64,000 nucleotides of DNA from Vibrio nitrifigilis (lineage in GTDB: Bacteria > Pseudomonadota > Gammaproteobacteria > Enterobacterales > Vibrionaceae), in assembly GCF_015686695.1 (NCBI RefSeq), contig NZ_JADPMR010000003.1, positions 248,001 through 312,000 of the forward strand, in the 5' to 3' direction. Shown here piece after piece: positions 16,852-25,235 of this stretch (position 1 is the first letter of the stretch; every line of letters starts with the position of its first letter). The notes beneath the pieces are model-generated. The model saw only the letters and a list, made by a program, of their open reading frames with translations. It was not told the DNA's origin and made no database searches. A program made the position numbers and the translations under genes.

Positions 16852-19262
16852 TGACTACCCAACGCCAGTTGCATAAATTTGGTGGTAGTAGCCTAGCAGA
16901 CGCTGAATGCTATCAGCGTGTTGCTCATATTTTGAAGGAATATTCACAAGACAACGATTTAATCGTTGTCTCTGCGGCAGGGAAAACCACTAACCGTCTT
17001 ATCACGTTTGTCGATGCCCTCAATAAAGATGGTCGGTTAGCACATGAAACTTTACAGTCGCTTCGTCAGTATCAATCGGAATTAATTGACGGTTTACTTG
17101 AAGGTGAACAAGCAGACCATCTACAAACTGAACTTAGTGCAGAATGTAGCGCTTTAGGCGAACTCACAGCACCACTTACCACTGCGCAACGAGCGGCTGT
17201 TCTCGGGCATGGTGAACGCTGGTCAGTTCGCCTATTAACCGCCTTATTAAATCAAGAAGGTCTCGCTGCTGTCGCCGAAGACGCACGACATTTCTTGCGT
17301 GCCGAAGCGGGCACACAACCAGAAATTGATCGCGCGGCATCTTATCCACTTTTACACAGTATTTTGGCGCAATATAGTAATCAACGCGTCATTATTACTG
17401 GCTTTATGGCACAAAATAGTGCGGGTGAAACTGTGCTATTGGGCCGTAATGGTTCTGACTATTCTGCCACAATCATTGGCGCTCTTGCGGATGTCAGTAA
17501 AGTGACTATTTGGAGTGATGTTGCTGGGGTATTTAGCGCAGATCCCCGTTTAGTTAACGATGCTTGCCTACTCCCATTACTTCGCTTAGATGAAGCCAAT
17601 GAGTTGGCCCGTTTAGCTGCGCCAGTGCTGCATAGCCGCACGCTACAGCCTGTAGCACAAAGTACAATGGATTTAGCTCTACGTTGTAGTTACCGCCCAG
17701 AATCAGGTTCAACTCGCATTGAACGAGTTCTTGCTTCTGGTCGCGGCGCCAAAATCATCACCTCATTAGATGATGTACTGCTTATTGAGCTCTCATTCGG
17801 TCAAAACCACGATTTTGAGCGGATGAAATCCGGCATTTTGGAACGTCTCAAGCGCGTTCAATTAGAGCCATTAGCATTTGAAACACAAGCAGACCAATAC
17901 TTACTGCGCTTAGCGTATACAGCTGAAATAGCCTCTGGCGCTTTGGATTATCTACAAGATTCAGCCACTGAAGCTGAAATTAAATTGAAAGAAGGCTTCT
18001 GTTTAGTGGCAGCGGTCGGTGCTGGAGTAACCAATAACGCTCACCACTGTTTTGGCTTCTATCAGCAAACCAAAAACTGTCCGATAGAGTTCATCTCTGC
18101 GACAGAATCAGGGTTAAGTCTGGTTGCAGTGATGCGCCAAACTGAAATCGAACCTCTCGTCAATGATATTCACACACAGCTTTTCCAAGCCCAAAAACGG
18201 GTAGCCTTAGCATTGTGTGGCAAAGGTAATATCGGGTCGAGCTGGTTAAAACTTTTCGCTCAACAAAAAGAAGAGTTAGAGCGTCGCCGTGGCATGTCGT
18301 TTGACTTAGTTGCGGTAGTCGATAGTCAAAACTACCTTTTCAATCCTGAAGGTTTTGATGCCCAAAAAGTTCTGACGATCGATCCAAGTGAAGCCCAACC
18401 GAATGATGGCCAAGAGTGGATAGAACGCTTAGGTAATATTCAAGGTTACGACGACGTTATTATTCTCGATGTAACCGCCAGCGAGCAACTTGCCCAGCAA
18501 TATCTACAATTTGCAGAGCAAGGTATGCACCTCATTACCGCGAATAAAGTTGCTGGCTCCGCTCCAAGCGAATATTACAATCAAGTCAAAGATGCGTTCT
18601 CTAAAATTAGCCGTCATTGGCTATACAATGCCACTGTGGGTGCTGGATTACCTATCAATCATACGCTTCGTGATTTACGCGAAAGTGGTGATGAAATTAT
18701 GGCGTTATCCGGTATCTTCTCAGGAACCTTATCGTGGTTATTCCAACAATACGACGGCAGCGTACCCTTTAGCGAATTAGTCGAGTTAGCATGGCAACAG
18801 GGTCTAACCGAACCCGATCCACGCAATGACCTTGATGGTTCAGATGTGATGCGAAAATTGGTGATTCTAGCTCGTGAATCGGGTCTTGATATCGAGCCTG
18901 AAAACGTCAAAGTAGAATCTTTGGTGCCTGATGAACTGACTAAACTGCCACTGGATGAATTTTTAGATCAGAGTGAATTACTTAATACATCGCTCGCAGA
19001 ACGCCTAGAAAAAGCCCAAGAAGAAGACAAAGTACTGCGTTATGTGGCACGTTTAGAAAAGAATGGTATTGCCACTGTAGGTGTAGAAGCTCTAGAACGA
19101 GAACATCCTCTTGCCAACTTACTACCTTGCGACAATATCTTCGCGATTGAAAGTAAGTGGTATCGAGATAACCCATTGGTTATTCGCGGCCCTGGAGCCG
19201 GCCGAGAAGTGACCGCTGGAGCTATCCAATCCGATTTAAACTTACTTGCAAGTTTCCTTTAA
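16851..19262 (+). CDS. metL: Bifunctional aspartokinase II / homoserine dehydrogenase II
   Basis: 803-aa fusion enzyme. N-terminal aspartokinase (HKFGGSSLADAECY at residue ~8; GRNGSDYSATIIGA near 200), central ACT-like regulatory segment, and C-terminal homoserine dehydrogenase starting with a Rossmann motif (LCGKGNIGSSWLKL near 460) and NKVAGSAP, VGAGLPI, DLDGSDVMRKL. It phosphorylates aspartate and reduces aspartate semialdehyde to homoserine. Second gene of the metBL operon, start overlapping metB, AAGGAGA before ATG; a terminator follows. Confidence 0.97.
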   Translation: MTTQRQLHKFGGSSLADAECYQRVAHILKEYSQDNDLIVVSAAGKTTNRLITFVDALNKDGRLAHETLQSLRQYQSELIDGLLEGEQADHLQTELSAECSALGELTAPLTTAQRAAVLGHGERWSVRLLTALLNQEGLAAVAEDARHFLRAEAGTQPEIDRAASYPLLHSILAQYSNQRVIITGFMAQNSAGETVLLGRNGSDYSATIIGALADVSKVTIWSDVAGVFSADPRLVNDACLLPLLRLDEANELARLAAPVLHSRTLQPVAQSTMDLALRCSYRPESGSTRIERVLASGRGAKIITSLDDVLLIELSFGQNHDFERMKSGILERLKRVQLEPLAFETQADQYLLRLAYTAEIASGALDYLQDSATEAEIKLKEGFCLVAAVGAGVTNNAHHCFGFYQQTKNCPIEFISATESGLSLVAVMRQTEIEPLVNDIHTQLFQAQKRVALALCGKGNIGSSWLKLFAQQKEELERRRGMSFDLVAVVDSQNYLFNPEGFDAQKVLTIDPSEAQPNDGQEWIERLGNIQGYDDVIILDVTASEQLAQQYLQFAEQGMHLITANKVAGSAPSEYYNQVKDAFSKISRHWLYNATVGAGLPINHTLRDLRESGDEIMALSGIFSGTLSWLFQQYDGSVPFSELVELAWQQGLTEPDPRNDLDGSDVMRKLVILARESGLDIEPENVKVESLVPDELTKLPLDEFLDQSELLNTSLAERLEKAQEEDKVLRYVARLEKNGIATVGVEALEREHPLANLLPCDNIFAIESKWYRDNPLVIRGPGAGREVTAGAIQSDLNLLASFL

Positions 19263-19267
19263 TGTCA

Positions 19268-19296
19268 TAACCCGCCATCTGGCGGGTTAATTTTTT
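19268..19296 (+). terminator. Rho-independent terminator of metBL
   Basis: TAACCCGCC / GGCGGGTTA 9-bp stem, 4-nt loop, then ATTTTTT; directly after the metL stop. Confidence 0.92.
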
Positions 19297-19445
19297 GCTC
19301 CCCCACTACAGCTATCTCATTAATTTCATTTACAATGCCAAATTAACCACACTAAAAACATGGCTACTTGATGAGAATTCATTCGTTATATGAATTATAT
19401 TCAAGTTAATATTGTTGACATTGTAGCCAGTTCAACACATTATTT

Positions 19446-19469
19446 GGACATATAGACGTCTAAACGTCA
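19446..19469 (+). promoter_or_regulatory. MetJ operator upstream of metF: three tandem met boxes
   Basis: Three consecutive 8-mers GGACATAT, AGACGTCT, AAACGTCA; the middle is a perfect met box and the flanks match 4 and 6 of 8. It lies 53 nt upstream of the metF start. Confidence 0.88.
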
Positions 19470-19521
19470 AAAATAAGATTCGTTGGCCGTCCACGTTGGC
19501 GACTGCTCGCAGGAGAAGAGA

Positions 19522-20415
19522 ATGGGATACACACACGCTAGTCATATTGATGCTTTAAACCAAAACATCGCCGAACTATCGGACATCAATGTGTCATTTG
19601 AGTTTTTTCCACCAAGCAGCGAAAAAATGGAAGAAACCCTCTGGAATTCAGTTCACCGCCTAAAAACGTTGAACCCAAGTTTTGTTTCCGTTACCTATGG
19701 TGCTAACTCTGGCGAGCGTGATCGTACTCACTCGATTATTAAAGAAATTAAAGACAAGACCGGTTTAGTATCAGCCCCTCATTTAACCTGTATTGATGCT
19801 ACTCGTGAAGAGCTGATTAAGATTGCTGACGACTATTGGAACAATGATATTCGCAATATTGTGGCTTTACGAGGCGATATTCCTGAAGGTGCAGGGCAGC
19901 CTGACATGTATGCATCAGATCTCGTCGAACTGCTGAAATCTCGTCACGATTTTGATATTTCAGTCGCCGCTTTTCCAGAGGTTCATCCTGAAGCAAAAAG
20001 CGCCCAAGCCGATTTACTTAATCTGCGCCGTAAAGTAGAAGCAGGAGCTAACCGCGCGATTACCCAGTTTTTCTTTGATGTGGAAAGCTACTTACGCTTT
20101 CGCGACCGCTGCGTCACAGCAGGGATTGATGTAGAAATTGTTCCGGGTATTTTGCCCGTCACTAACTTCAAACAAGCTTCACGCTTTGCAGCGCAAAACC
20201 ACGTCAAAATACCAAGTTGGATGGCAAAACAATTTGAAGGGTTAGATGACGATCCAGTGACTCGTCAATTAGTAGGGGCAAGTCAGGCCATTGATATGAT
20301 CCGTATTTTATCGCGTGAAGGCGTAAAAGATTTCCATTTCTATACACTCAACCGTGCAGAAATGACTTACGCGTTATGCCACACCCTAGGCATTCGCCCT
20401 ACTCCAGCTGCTTAA
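19522..20415 (+). CDS. metF: Methylenetetrahydrofolate reductase
   Basis: 297-aa FAD-dependent TIM-barrel enzyme that makes 5-methyltetrahydrofolate for methionine synthesis. Seen: NVSFEFFPPSSEKMEETLW near the N-terminus, PHLTCIDATREEL and NIVALRGDIPEG folate/FAD regions, and FYTLNRAEMTYALCHTLG at the end. The ATG at 19522 (MGYTHASHIDALNQ) has AGGAGAAGAG before it and matches the E. coli start; the longer frame from 19483 is rejected. MetJ boxes lie upstream. Confidence 0.97.
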   Translation: MGYTHASHIDALNQNIAELSDINVSFEFFPPSSEKMEETLWNSVHRLKTLNPSFVSVTYGANSGERDRTHSIIKEIKDKTGLVSAPHLTCIDATREELIKIADDYWNNDIRNIVALRGDIPEGAGQPDMYASDLVELLKSRHDFDISVAAFPEVHPEAKSAQADLLNLRRKVEAGANRAITQFFFDVESYLRFRDRCVTAGIDVEIVPGILPVTNFKQASRFAAQNHVKIPSWMAKQFEGLDDDPVTRQLVGASQAIDMIRILSREGVKDFHFYTLNRAEMTYALCHTLGIRPTPAA

Positions 20416-20433
20416 CGTCAACATTCGATAAAA

Positions 20434-20470
20434 TAAAACCGCTAGCTATAATGCCAGCGGTTTTATTTTT
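20434..20470. terminator. Bidirectional terminator metF / zapB
   Basis: AAAACCGCT pairs with AGCGGTTTT (loop of 12 nt with further GC pairing), followed by ATTTTT on plus and ATTTTATT on minus. Between convergent metF and zapB. Confidence 0.82.
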
Positions 20471-20518
20471 GGTTCTTACCCAACACCAATTAGGTGATCA
20501 AGTATCAATAAAAGACGA

Positions 20519-20761
20519 TTATTCTACGTCTTCCATTTTACCAAGCAGGCTACGAATGCGTTCTTGCCATGCTTCATGTTCTTGTTTCACTTGTTGAGCT
20601 TGGCGTTCTAGTTCTTCAATGCGCGCATTCTTTTCTTCTGTTTGATTTAGAAGTTGTTGTTTTTCTTCTTTTAGCTCATCTAATTCCATTTGTTGCAGTG
20701 CGATAGTATCAACTGCGGTTTGGATTTTCGCTTCAAGTTGCTCTAGTACTTCAAAAGACAT
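20519..20761 (-). CDS. zapB: Cell division protein ZapB
   Basis: 80-aa protein predicted to be one long coiled coil (heptads from LEQLEAKIQTAVDTI to RIRSLLGKM). ZapB stabilises the FtsZ ring through ZapA and MatP. It matches E. coli ZapB in length and start (MSFEVLEQLEAKIQ). It lies upstream of and divergent from glpX, as zapB is beside glpFKX in E. coli. Confidence 0.95.
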   Translation of the reverse strand: MSFEVLEQLEAKIQTAVDTIALQQMELDELKEEKQQLLNQTEEKNARIEELERQAQQVKQEHEAWQERIRSLLGKMEDVE

Positions 20762-21182
20762 GTTCTTACCCTTTATTGAATCGGTTGGGGCGACTCAGGT
20801 GGTCACCTAATGCCCCCATTCTACTCAGCCAATCGCCGATAAACACTCACTATATTCGAGATTTTGCGCTATTCGGTTAAAAATAAGGCGTAAATTGACA
20901 TTATGCTTACCTAACTGGCTTTTCGCCGAGTTTAAGTCGTTCATTTTTCATCCATTACCCTAATTTCCACCGCAGTTTTGATCAAGTGCAAAGCAACAGG
21001 AATGCAAACTGCAACCGTTCTCGTATTAATATGATAAAATTCGTTCTCGTTACCTAAGTAACTTAGCGGTTAAGGGTTCGATGCCATCTTCCCCTTTACA
21101 CCACCACCGACGATCATTCATCGCCGTCTCCGTTAGGTTACTTAGGTATTAAAAAATCCCGTTTATTTGGTTTGGAGTAAAG
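20762..21182. other. zapB/glpX divergent intergenic region
   Basis: 421 nt with promoters for both genes. A plausible glpX -10 (TATGATAAAAT, about 21030-21040) would start transcription just before the structured element at 21051-21148. TTGACA at about 20896-20901 is a possible -35 for another start. The Shine-Dalgarno GGAGTAAAG precedes glpX. Confidence 0.45.
21051..21148 (+). ncRNA. Candidate structured 5' leader of glpX (19-bp closing helix)
   Basis: Bases 21051-21069 pair with 21130-21148 over 19 consecutive positions; 17 are Watson-Crick and 2 are G-U, both in the direction that keeps RNA pairing. The 60 nt inside can form hairpin AAGGG/CCCTT (21072-21096) and hairpin CG-A-CGAT/ATCG-C-CG (21108-21126), giving a three-way-junction shape. 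It sits between a likely -10 and the glpX ribosome binding site, 34 nt before the ATG. No T tract follows, so it is not a simple terminator. Not matched to any family I know. Confidence 0.5.
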
Positions 21183-22190
21183 ATGAAACGCGAATTGGCA
21201 ATGGCTTTTTCTCGAGTCACTGAAGGTGCCGCTTTAGCAGGGTACAAATGGCTTGGCCGTGGAGATAAAAACGCAGCAGATGGTGCCGCAGTTGAAGTAA
21301 TGCGCACCTTGCTCAATAAAACTGAAATTGCGGGTGAAATCGTAATTGGCGAAGGTGAAATCGACGAAGCACCTATGTTATTTATTGGCGAACAAGTCGG
21401 CGTTGGTGGTGATGCAGTCGATATTGCTGTTGATCCAATCGAAGGCACCCGTATGACCGCGATGGGTCAATCGAATGCTCTTGCAGTGCTTGCAGCCGGC
21501 GAAAAAGGCAGCTTTCTAAAAGCGCCTGATATGTACATGGAAAAGTTAGTCGTCGGTCCTGAGGCCAAAGGCTGCATCGATCTTAATAAACCTCTAGCAG
21601 AAAACTTGAACAACGTTGCTCAAGCACTCGGTAAACCACTTTCTGAGCTGGTAGTAATTACTTTAGCTAAACCTCGCCATGATGGCGTTATTGCTGAAAT
21701 GCAAAAAATGGGAATTCGCGTCTTTGCTGTGCCAGATGGTGACGTAGCCGCTTCCATTTTAACCTGCATGCCAGACAGTGAAGTTGACATGATGTACTGC
21801 ATCGGTGGCGCTCCTGAAGGTGTCGTATCAGCTGCGGTTATTCGGGCACTGGATGGTGACATGCAAGGTCGCCTACTTCCTCGTCATGAAGTGAAAGGTG
21901 AAACCGAAGATAACCGCATCTGGGGTGCTAAAGAACTGAAACGCTGTGAAGAAATGGGCGTAAAAGCAAACACTGTACTTAAGTTAGAAGAGATGGTGCG
22001 TAGCGATAACGTTATTTTCTCTGCGACTGGCATCACTAAAGGCGATCTGCTCGAAGGCATCACACGTAAAGGTAATATTGCGACCACTGAAACTCTCATT
22101 ATTCGTGGCCGTTGCCGTACTATTCGTCGCGTTAAATCGATTCATTACCTAGAACGCAAAGATCCTGACGTACGCGAAATTATTCTGTAG
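21183..22190 (+). CDS. glpX: Class II fructose-1,6-bisphosphatase GlpX
   Basis: 335-aa metal-dependent phosphatase that hydrolyses fructose 1,6-bisphosphate to fructose 6-phosphate in gluconeogenesis. Seen: GEGEIDEAPMLFIGE (residues ~57-70), DPIEGTRMTAMGQSN near 86, IGGAPEGVVSAA near 205. Length is standard. In E. coli it is the third gene of glpFKX; here it stands alone with its own long leader. Convergent with pfkA across a shared terminator. Confidence 0.97.
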   Translation: MKRELAMAFSRVTEGAALAGYKWLGRGDKNAADGAAVEVMRTLLNKTEIAGEIVIGEGEIDEAPMLFIGEQVGVGGDAVDIAVDPIEGTRMTAMGQSNALAVLAAGEKGSFLKAPDMYMEKLVVGPEAKGCIDLNKPLAENLNNVAQALGKPLSELVVITLAKPRHDGVIAEMQKMGIRVFAVPDGDVAASILTCMPDSEVDMMYCIGGAPEGVVSAAVIRALDGDMQGRLLPRHEVKGETEDNRIWGAKELKRCEEMGVKANTVLKLEEMVRSDNVIFSATGITKGDLLEGITRKGNIATTETLIIRGRCRTIRRVKSIHYLERKDPDVREIIL

Positions 22191-22212
22191 TCTCAGCGTA
22201 TTTCGATACCAA

Positions 22213-22244
22213 CAAAAAAGACCGCTATCTAAGCGGTCTTTTTT
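22213..22244. terminator. Bidirectional terminator glpX / pfkA
   Basis: Near-perfect 13-bp stem AAAAAAGACCGCT / AGCGGTCTTTTTT with a 5-nt loop; T tracts on both strands serve the two convergent genes. Confidence 0.93.
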
Positions 22245-22264
22245 CGTCTCAACAGCGGCAAAGG

Positions 22265-23227
22265 TTAGAACAACTCTTCAGCCACTTTGTAGAGGTCTTT
22301 ACGTACTGGGCGACGCATGTTTTCAATCGCATCAATGATATCGTGGTGTACCAGTTCTTCTTTCTGAATACCGACACAACGACCACCGTGACCTTCAAGC
22401 AGAAGGTGAACCGCATAGTTACCCATGCGTGATGCAAGAACACGGTCAAATGCTGATGGGCAACCACCACGTTGGATGTGACCTAGCACGGTTGCACGAG
22501 TTTCACGACCTGTCGCAGCTTCGATTTCTTTTGCTAATACATTAGCATCCATCATCAGCTCTGTTAGAGCGATAATAGCGTGCTTTTTACCTTTCTTGAT
22601 GCCATCTTGCAGGTTAGAAATCAGTAGCTCTTTGTCTAAACCTGTTTCAGGAGAAATAATGTATTCACAACCACCAGCAACCGCTGACATTAGAGTCAGA
22701 TCACCACAGTGACGACCCATGATTTCAACAATAGAAATACGTTGGTGTGAAGAAGATGTATCACGAAGACGGTCAATTGCTTCGATGACTGTATTTAAAG
22801 CAGTGAAGTAACCGATTGTATAATCAGTCCCTGCGATATCGTTATCGATAGTACCTGGTAAACCGATACATGGGTAACCCATCTCAGTTAGCTTCTTCGC
22901 CCCCATGTACGAACCGTCACCGCCGATAACCACAAGCGCATCAATACCATGCTTTTTCAGGTTTTCGATAGCTTTTGCACGAACTGCTTCTTCCTTGAAC
23001 TCAGGGAAGCGAGCAGATCCTAAGAACGTACCGCCGCGGTTAATTACATCAGACACGCTTGAACGTTCTAGTTTTTCAATGCGGTCTTGATAAAGGCCTA
23101 AGTAGCCGTCGTAGACACCATATACTTCTAGATCTGCACCAAGTGCAGTACGAACTACGCCGCGAATAGCAGCGTTCATGCCAGGTGCGTCACCGCCGCT
23201 GGTCAATACCCCGATCTTTTTAATCAT
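22265..23227 (-). CDS. pfkA: ATP-dependent 6-phosphofructokinase
   Basis: 320-aa glycolytic enzyme that phosphorylates fructose 6-phosphate. Seen: ATP-binding MIKKIGVLTSGGDAPGMNA at the N-terminus, VIGGDGSYMGA near 100, catalytic PGTIDNDIAGTD near 125, MGRHCGDLTL near 170. The ATG at 23227 is chosen over a GTG two codons upstream because GAGGGTGAGC gives it correct spacing and the family begins MIKKIGVL. Length matches E. coli PfkA. Confidence 0.98.
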   Translation of the reverse strand: MIKKIGVLTSGGDAPGMNAAIRGVVRTALGADLEVYGVYDGYLGLYQDRIEKLERSSVSDVINRGGTFLGSARFPEFKEEAVRAKAIENLKKHGIDALVVIGGDGSYMGAKKLTEMGYPCIGLPGTIDNDIAGTDYTIGYFTALNTVIEAIDRLRDTSSSHQRISIVEIMGRHCGDLTLMSAVAGGCEYIISPETGLDKELLISNLQDGIKKGKKHAIIALTELMMDANVLAKEIEAATGRETRATVLGHIQRGGCPSAFDRVLASRMGNYAVHLLLEGHGGRCVGIQKEELVHHDIIDAIENMRRPVRKDLYKVAEELF

Positions 23228-23442
23228 GCTCACCCTCTATATTTTGGGAACTCATTAATCAATTTTTAACGTCATATGATTATCGCTAACCACATAAACA
23301 AATCTTTTTATTGTAGATATTATGTTACCTGTCTTATGCAGGAATACTACCGTTATTTCATATTTTGGTAGCTTTCTCATCGGCTTGAAGTATGCCATTG
23401 TCTGAGTTTTTCAACGTTGACGCACATCAGAATAGTCGCAAA

Positions 23443-24378
23443 TTATGCGTCTGACGCTGCCGATGAATCGTACCAATCTTGCATCTTTTGTTTCCGTTCT
23501 GGACCAAAAATCACCGAATAAGGATCTTGGTGAATTAACACATCCGAATTAGGAAACGCCTTACGTAACTTCGCTTCTACTGTATCAGAGACATGGTGAG
23601 CATCAATAAGTGGCATCTTATCTTCCAACTCAATATGCAGTTGAATAAAGCGAGTCGGGCCAGAAATACGTGTACGCAATTGGTGGATACCTAATACACC
23701 ATCAACCGATTTAGCGATATCAACAATACGATGATTATCCTCTTCAGGTAGAGCGCGATCGAGTAAGGTTTGCGTTGCGTGTTGCGCCATTCTTACTGCG
23801 CTATACAAAATATAGACACCAATGCCTATCGCAAATACCGCATCGGCTTGCGCGAAACCAAACCAACTCAATCCTAATGCCACCATAATCGCAACATTCA
23901 TATATAAATCTGTCTGGTAATGCAGTGAGTCAGCGGCAATCGCTTGACTGCCCGTTTTATTCACAACGTAGCGCTGAAACATGACCAAGCCCAACGTCAT
24001 AACAATGGCAAATAAACTGACATAAACCCCTAGCTCAGGTGACTTTAAAGCCATAGGTCTGAAAAATCGGTCAATACCATTTAAAATCAGAAAGACCGCT
24101 GAACCAGAAATAAACATCGCTTGAGCCAATGCGGCTAATGATTCCGCCTTTCCATGACCAAATGTGTGCTCCTTATCGGCAGGCTGTAGGGAATACCTAA
24201 CCACGATTAAATTAACGATAGAAGCAGCAATATCAATCATTGAATCGATTAAAGAAGCCAATAAACTCACAGACCCCGTCATCCACCAGATGGCAAGTTT
24301 AACAATCAACAGTAAGCTTGCTACACCAGTGGCCATCCAAGCTGCGGTTGTCACTAACCGAGCATATTCTTTTTTCAT
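23443..24378 (-). CDS. fieF: Ferrous-iron/zinc cation-efflux pump FieF
   Basis: 311-aa cation diffusion facilitator with six membrane segments and a cytoplasmic C-terminal metal-binding domain. Metal-site motifs: DSMIDIAAS in TM2, HGKAESLAALAQ, and DSLHYQTDLYMN in TM5; C-terminal HIELEDKMPLIDAHHVSD. It exports Fe2+/Zn2+ in exchange for protons. The start MKKEYARLV aligns with E. coli FieF; an in-frame ATG three codons upstream (24387) is an alternative. Adjacent to pfkA and cpx genes as in E. coli. Confidence 0.93.
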   Translation of the reverse strand: MKKEYARLVTTAAWMATGVASLLLIVKLAIWWMTGSVSLLASLIDSMIDIAASIVNLIVVRYSLQPADKEHTFGHGKAESLAALAQAMFISGSAVFLILNGIDRFFRPMALKSPELGVYVSLFAIVMTLGLVMFQRYVVNKTGSQAIAADSLHYQTDLYMNVAIMVALGLSWFGFAQADAVFAIGIGVYILYSAVRMAQHATQTLLDRALPEEDNHRIVDIAKSVDGVLGIHQLRTRISGPTRFIQLHIELEDKMPLIDAHHVSDTVEAKLRKAFPNSDVLIHQDPYSVIFGPERKQKMQDWYDSSAASDA

Positions 24379-24481
24379 TCCAATCATCCCAGTAAAGTCG
24401 TAGTTAAAGTATACCTAAAGACATTGGTTTTGTTCGAATTCCCCTCATTATGGACTGATTTAGATTCCAAAATGCAGAGAT

Positions 24482-24508
24482 AAAAAAAGCAGCCCTTTCG
24501 GCTGCTTT
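24482..24508 (-). terminator. Rho-independent terminator of cpxP-like gene
   Basis: On the minus strand AAAGCAGCC / GGCTGCTTT, 5-nt loop, followed by TTTTA; 18 nt after the stop. Confidence 0.9.
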
Positions 24509-24525
24509 GCGAGTGTGATAATGAA

Positions 24526-25050
24526 TTAAGGCTGCTCAGGCATTGGCATCTTGTCACCACGAGGACCATGGTCCCCTTTCATTCCAGGACGATGATGCCC
24601 TTTCATGCATTGTGACATTTGATATTTTTTCAATAACTCAAATTGTGCCTTTTGCTCTTTAGTTAATACCGACAACATATCATGGCGCTGTTTTAACATA
24701 CCGACATGACGTTGAACCTGTAGGTTAACCATCTCTTGAGCCAATTTTGTTGCTTTCGCCTGATCGAAATCTTTTGCTAACACGATAGCTTGTTCTTGCT
24801 CGTGAATCGATTTCATTTCTGCATGCATCGCCTTTTCTTGCTTGCGATGCTGCTCTCTTAATTCTTTTTTCTGATTATCAGTTAGATTCAGTTGGCGAAG
24901 AATACTTTGTTCTGCGCCCGGACCACAGTTATCGTCTGGGCCACGGTTTTGCATAGGTCCATTAGGGCCTCCTGCAGCATAGGCACCACTGGCGGCTAGC
25001 GTTAGTGGTAACATAACAGCAGTTAGGAACAGTTTCTTAGCTTTACTCAT
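24526..25050 (-). CDS. cpxP: CpxP/Spy-family periplasmic chaperone
   Basis: 174 aa with a signal peptide (residues 1-26, cleavage after GAYAA) and an all-helical periplasmic domain containing two LTxxQ motifs (LNLTDNQKKEL near 55; LTKEQKAQFELL near 130), the hallmark of CpxP and Spy. The C-terminus is rich in His, Met and Gly. CpxP binds misfolded envelope proteins and restrains CpxA. It is divergent from cpxRA with a CpxR box between, which supports the name over Spy. Confidence 0.88.
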   Translation of the reverse strand: MSKAKKLFLTAVMLPLTLAASGAYAAGGPNGPMQNRGPDDNCGPGAEQSILRQLNLTDNQKKELREQHRKQEKAMHAEMKSIHEQEQAIVLAKDFDQAKATKLAQEMVNLQVQRHVGMLKQRHDMLSVLTKEQKAQFELLKKYQMSQCMKGHHRPGMKGDHGPRGDKMPMPEQP

Positions 25051-25141
25051 CGATTTATCCTTCTACTTTGGATCTGGATAGCTGAATCTCAGCCTTCGAA
25101 ATAAGCATAAGATCTGCTCGGTCAAACGACGTATAGCATGA

Positions 25142-25156
25142 GTAAAACATCGTAAA
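25142..25156. promoter_or_regulatory. CpxR box between cpxP and cpxRA
   Basis: GTAAA-ACATC-GTAAA is a perfect match to the CpxR consensus GTAAA-N5-GTAAA, 92 nt from the cpxP start and 80 nt from the cpxR start. It would serve autoregulation of cpxRA and induction of cpxP. Confidence 0.9.
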
Positions 25157-25235
25157 TAGTGATATTCTTGATAATCAATTCTCCAAAAGCCGCTGTAATA
25201 TAGCCTGAACAAATATCTAGTTGAGTGAGAAATCT

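Noticed and set aside
21070..21105. tRNA T-arm-like GGGTTCGATGCC followed by ACACCA in the glpX leader
   Set aside because: The T-stem does not pair correctly and no D or anticodon arm is present; the pairing belongs to the leader structure.
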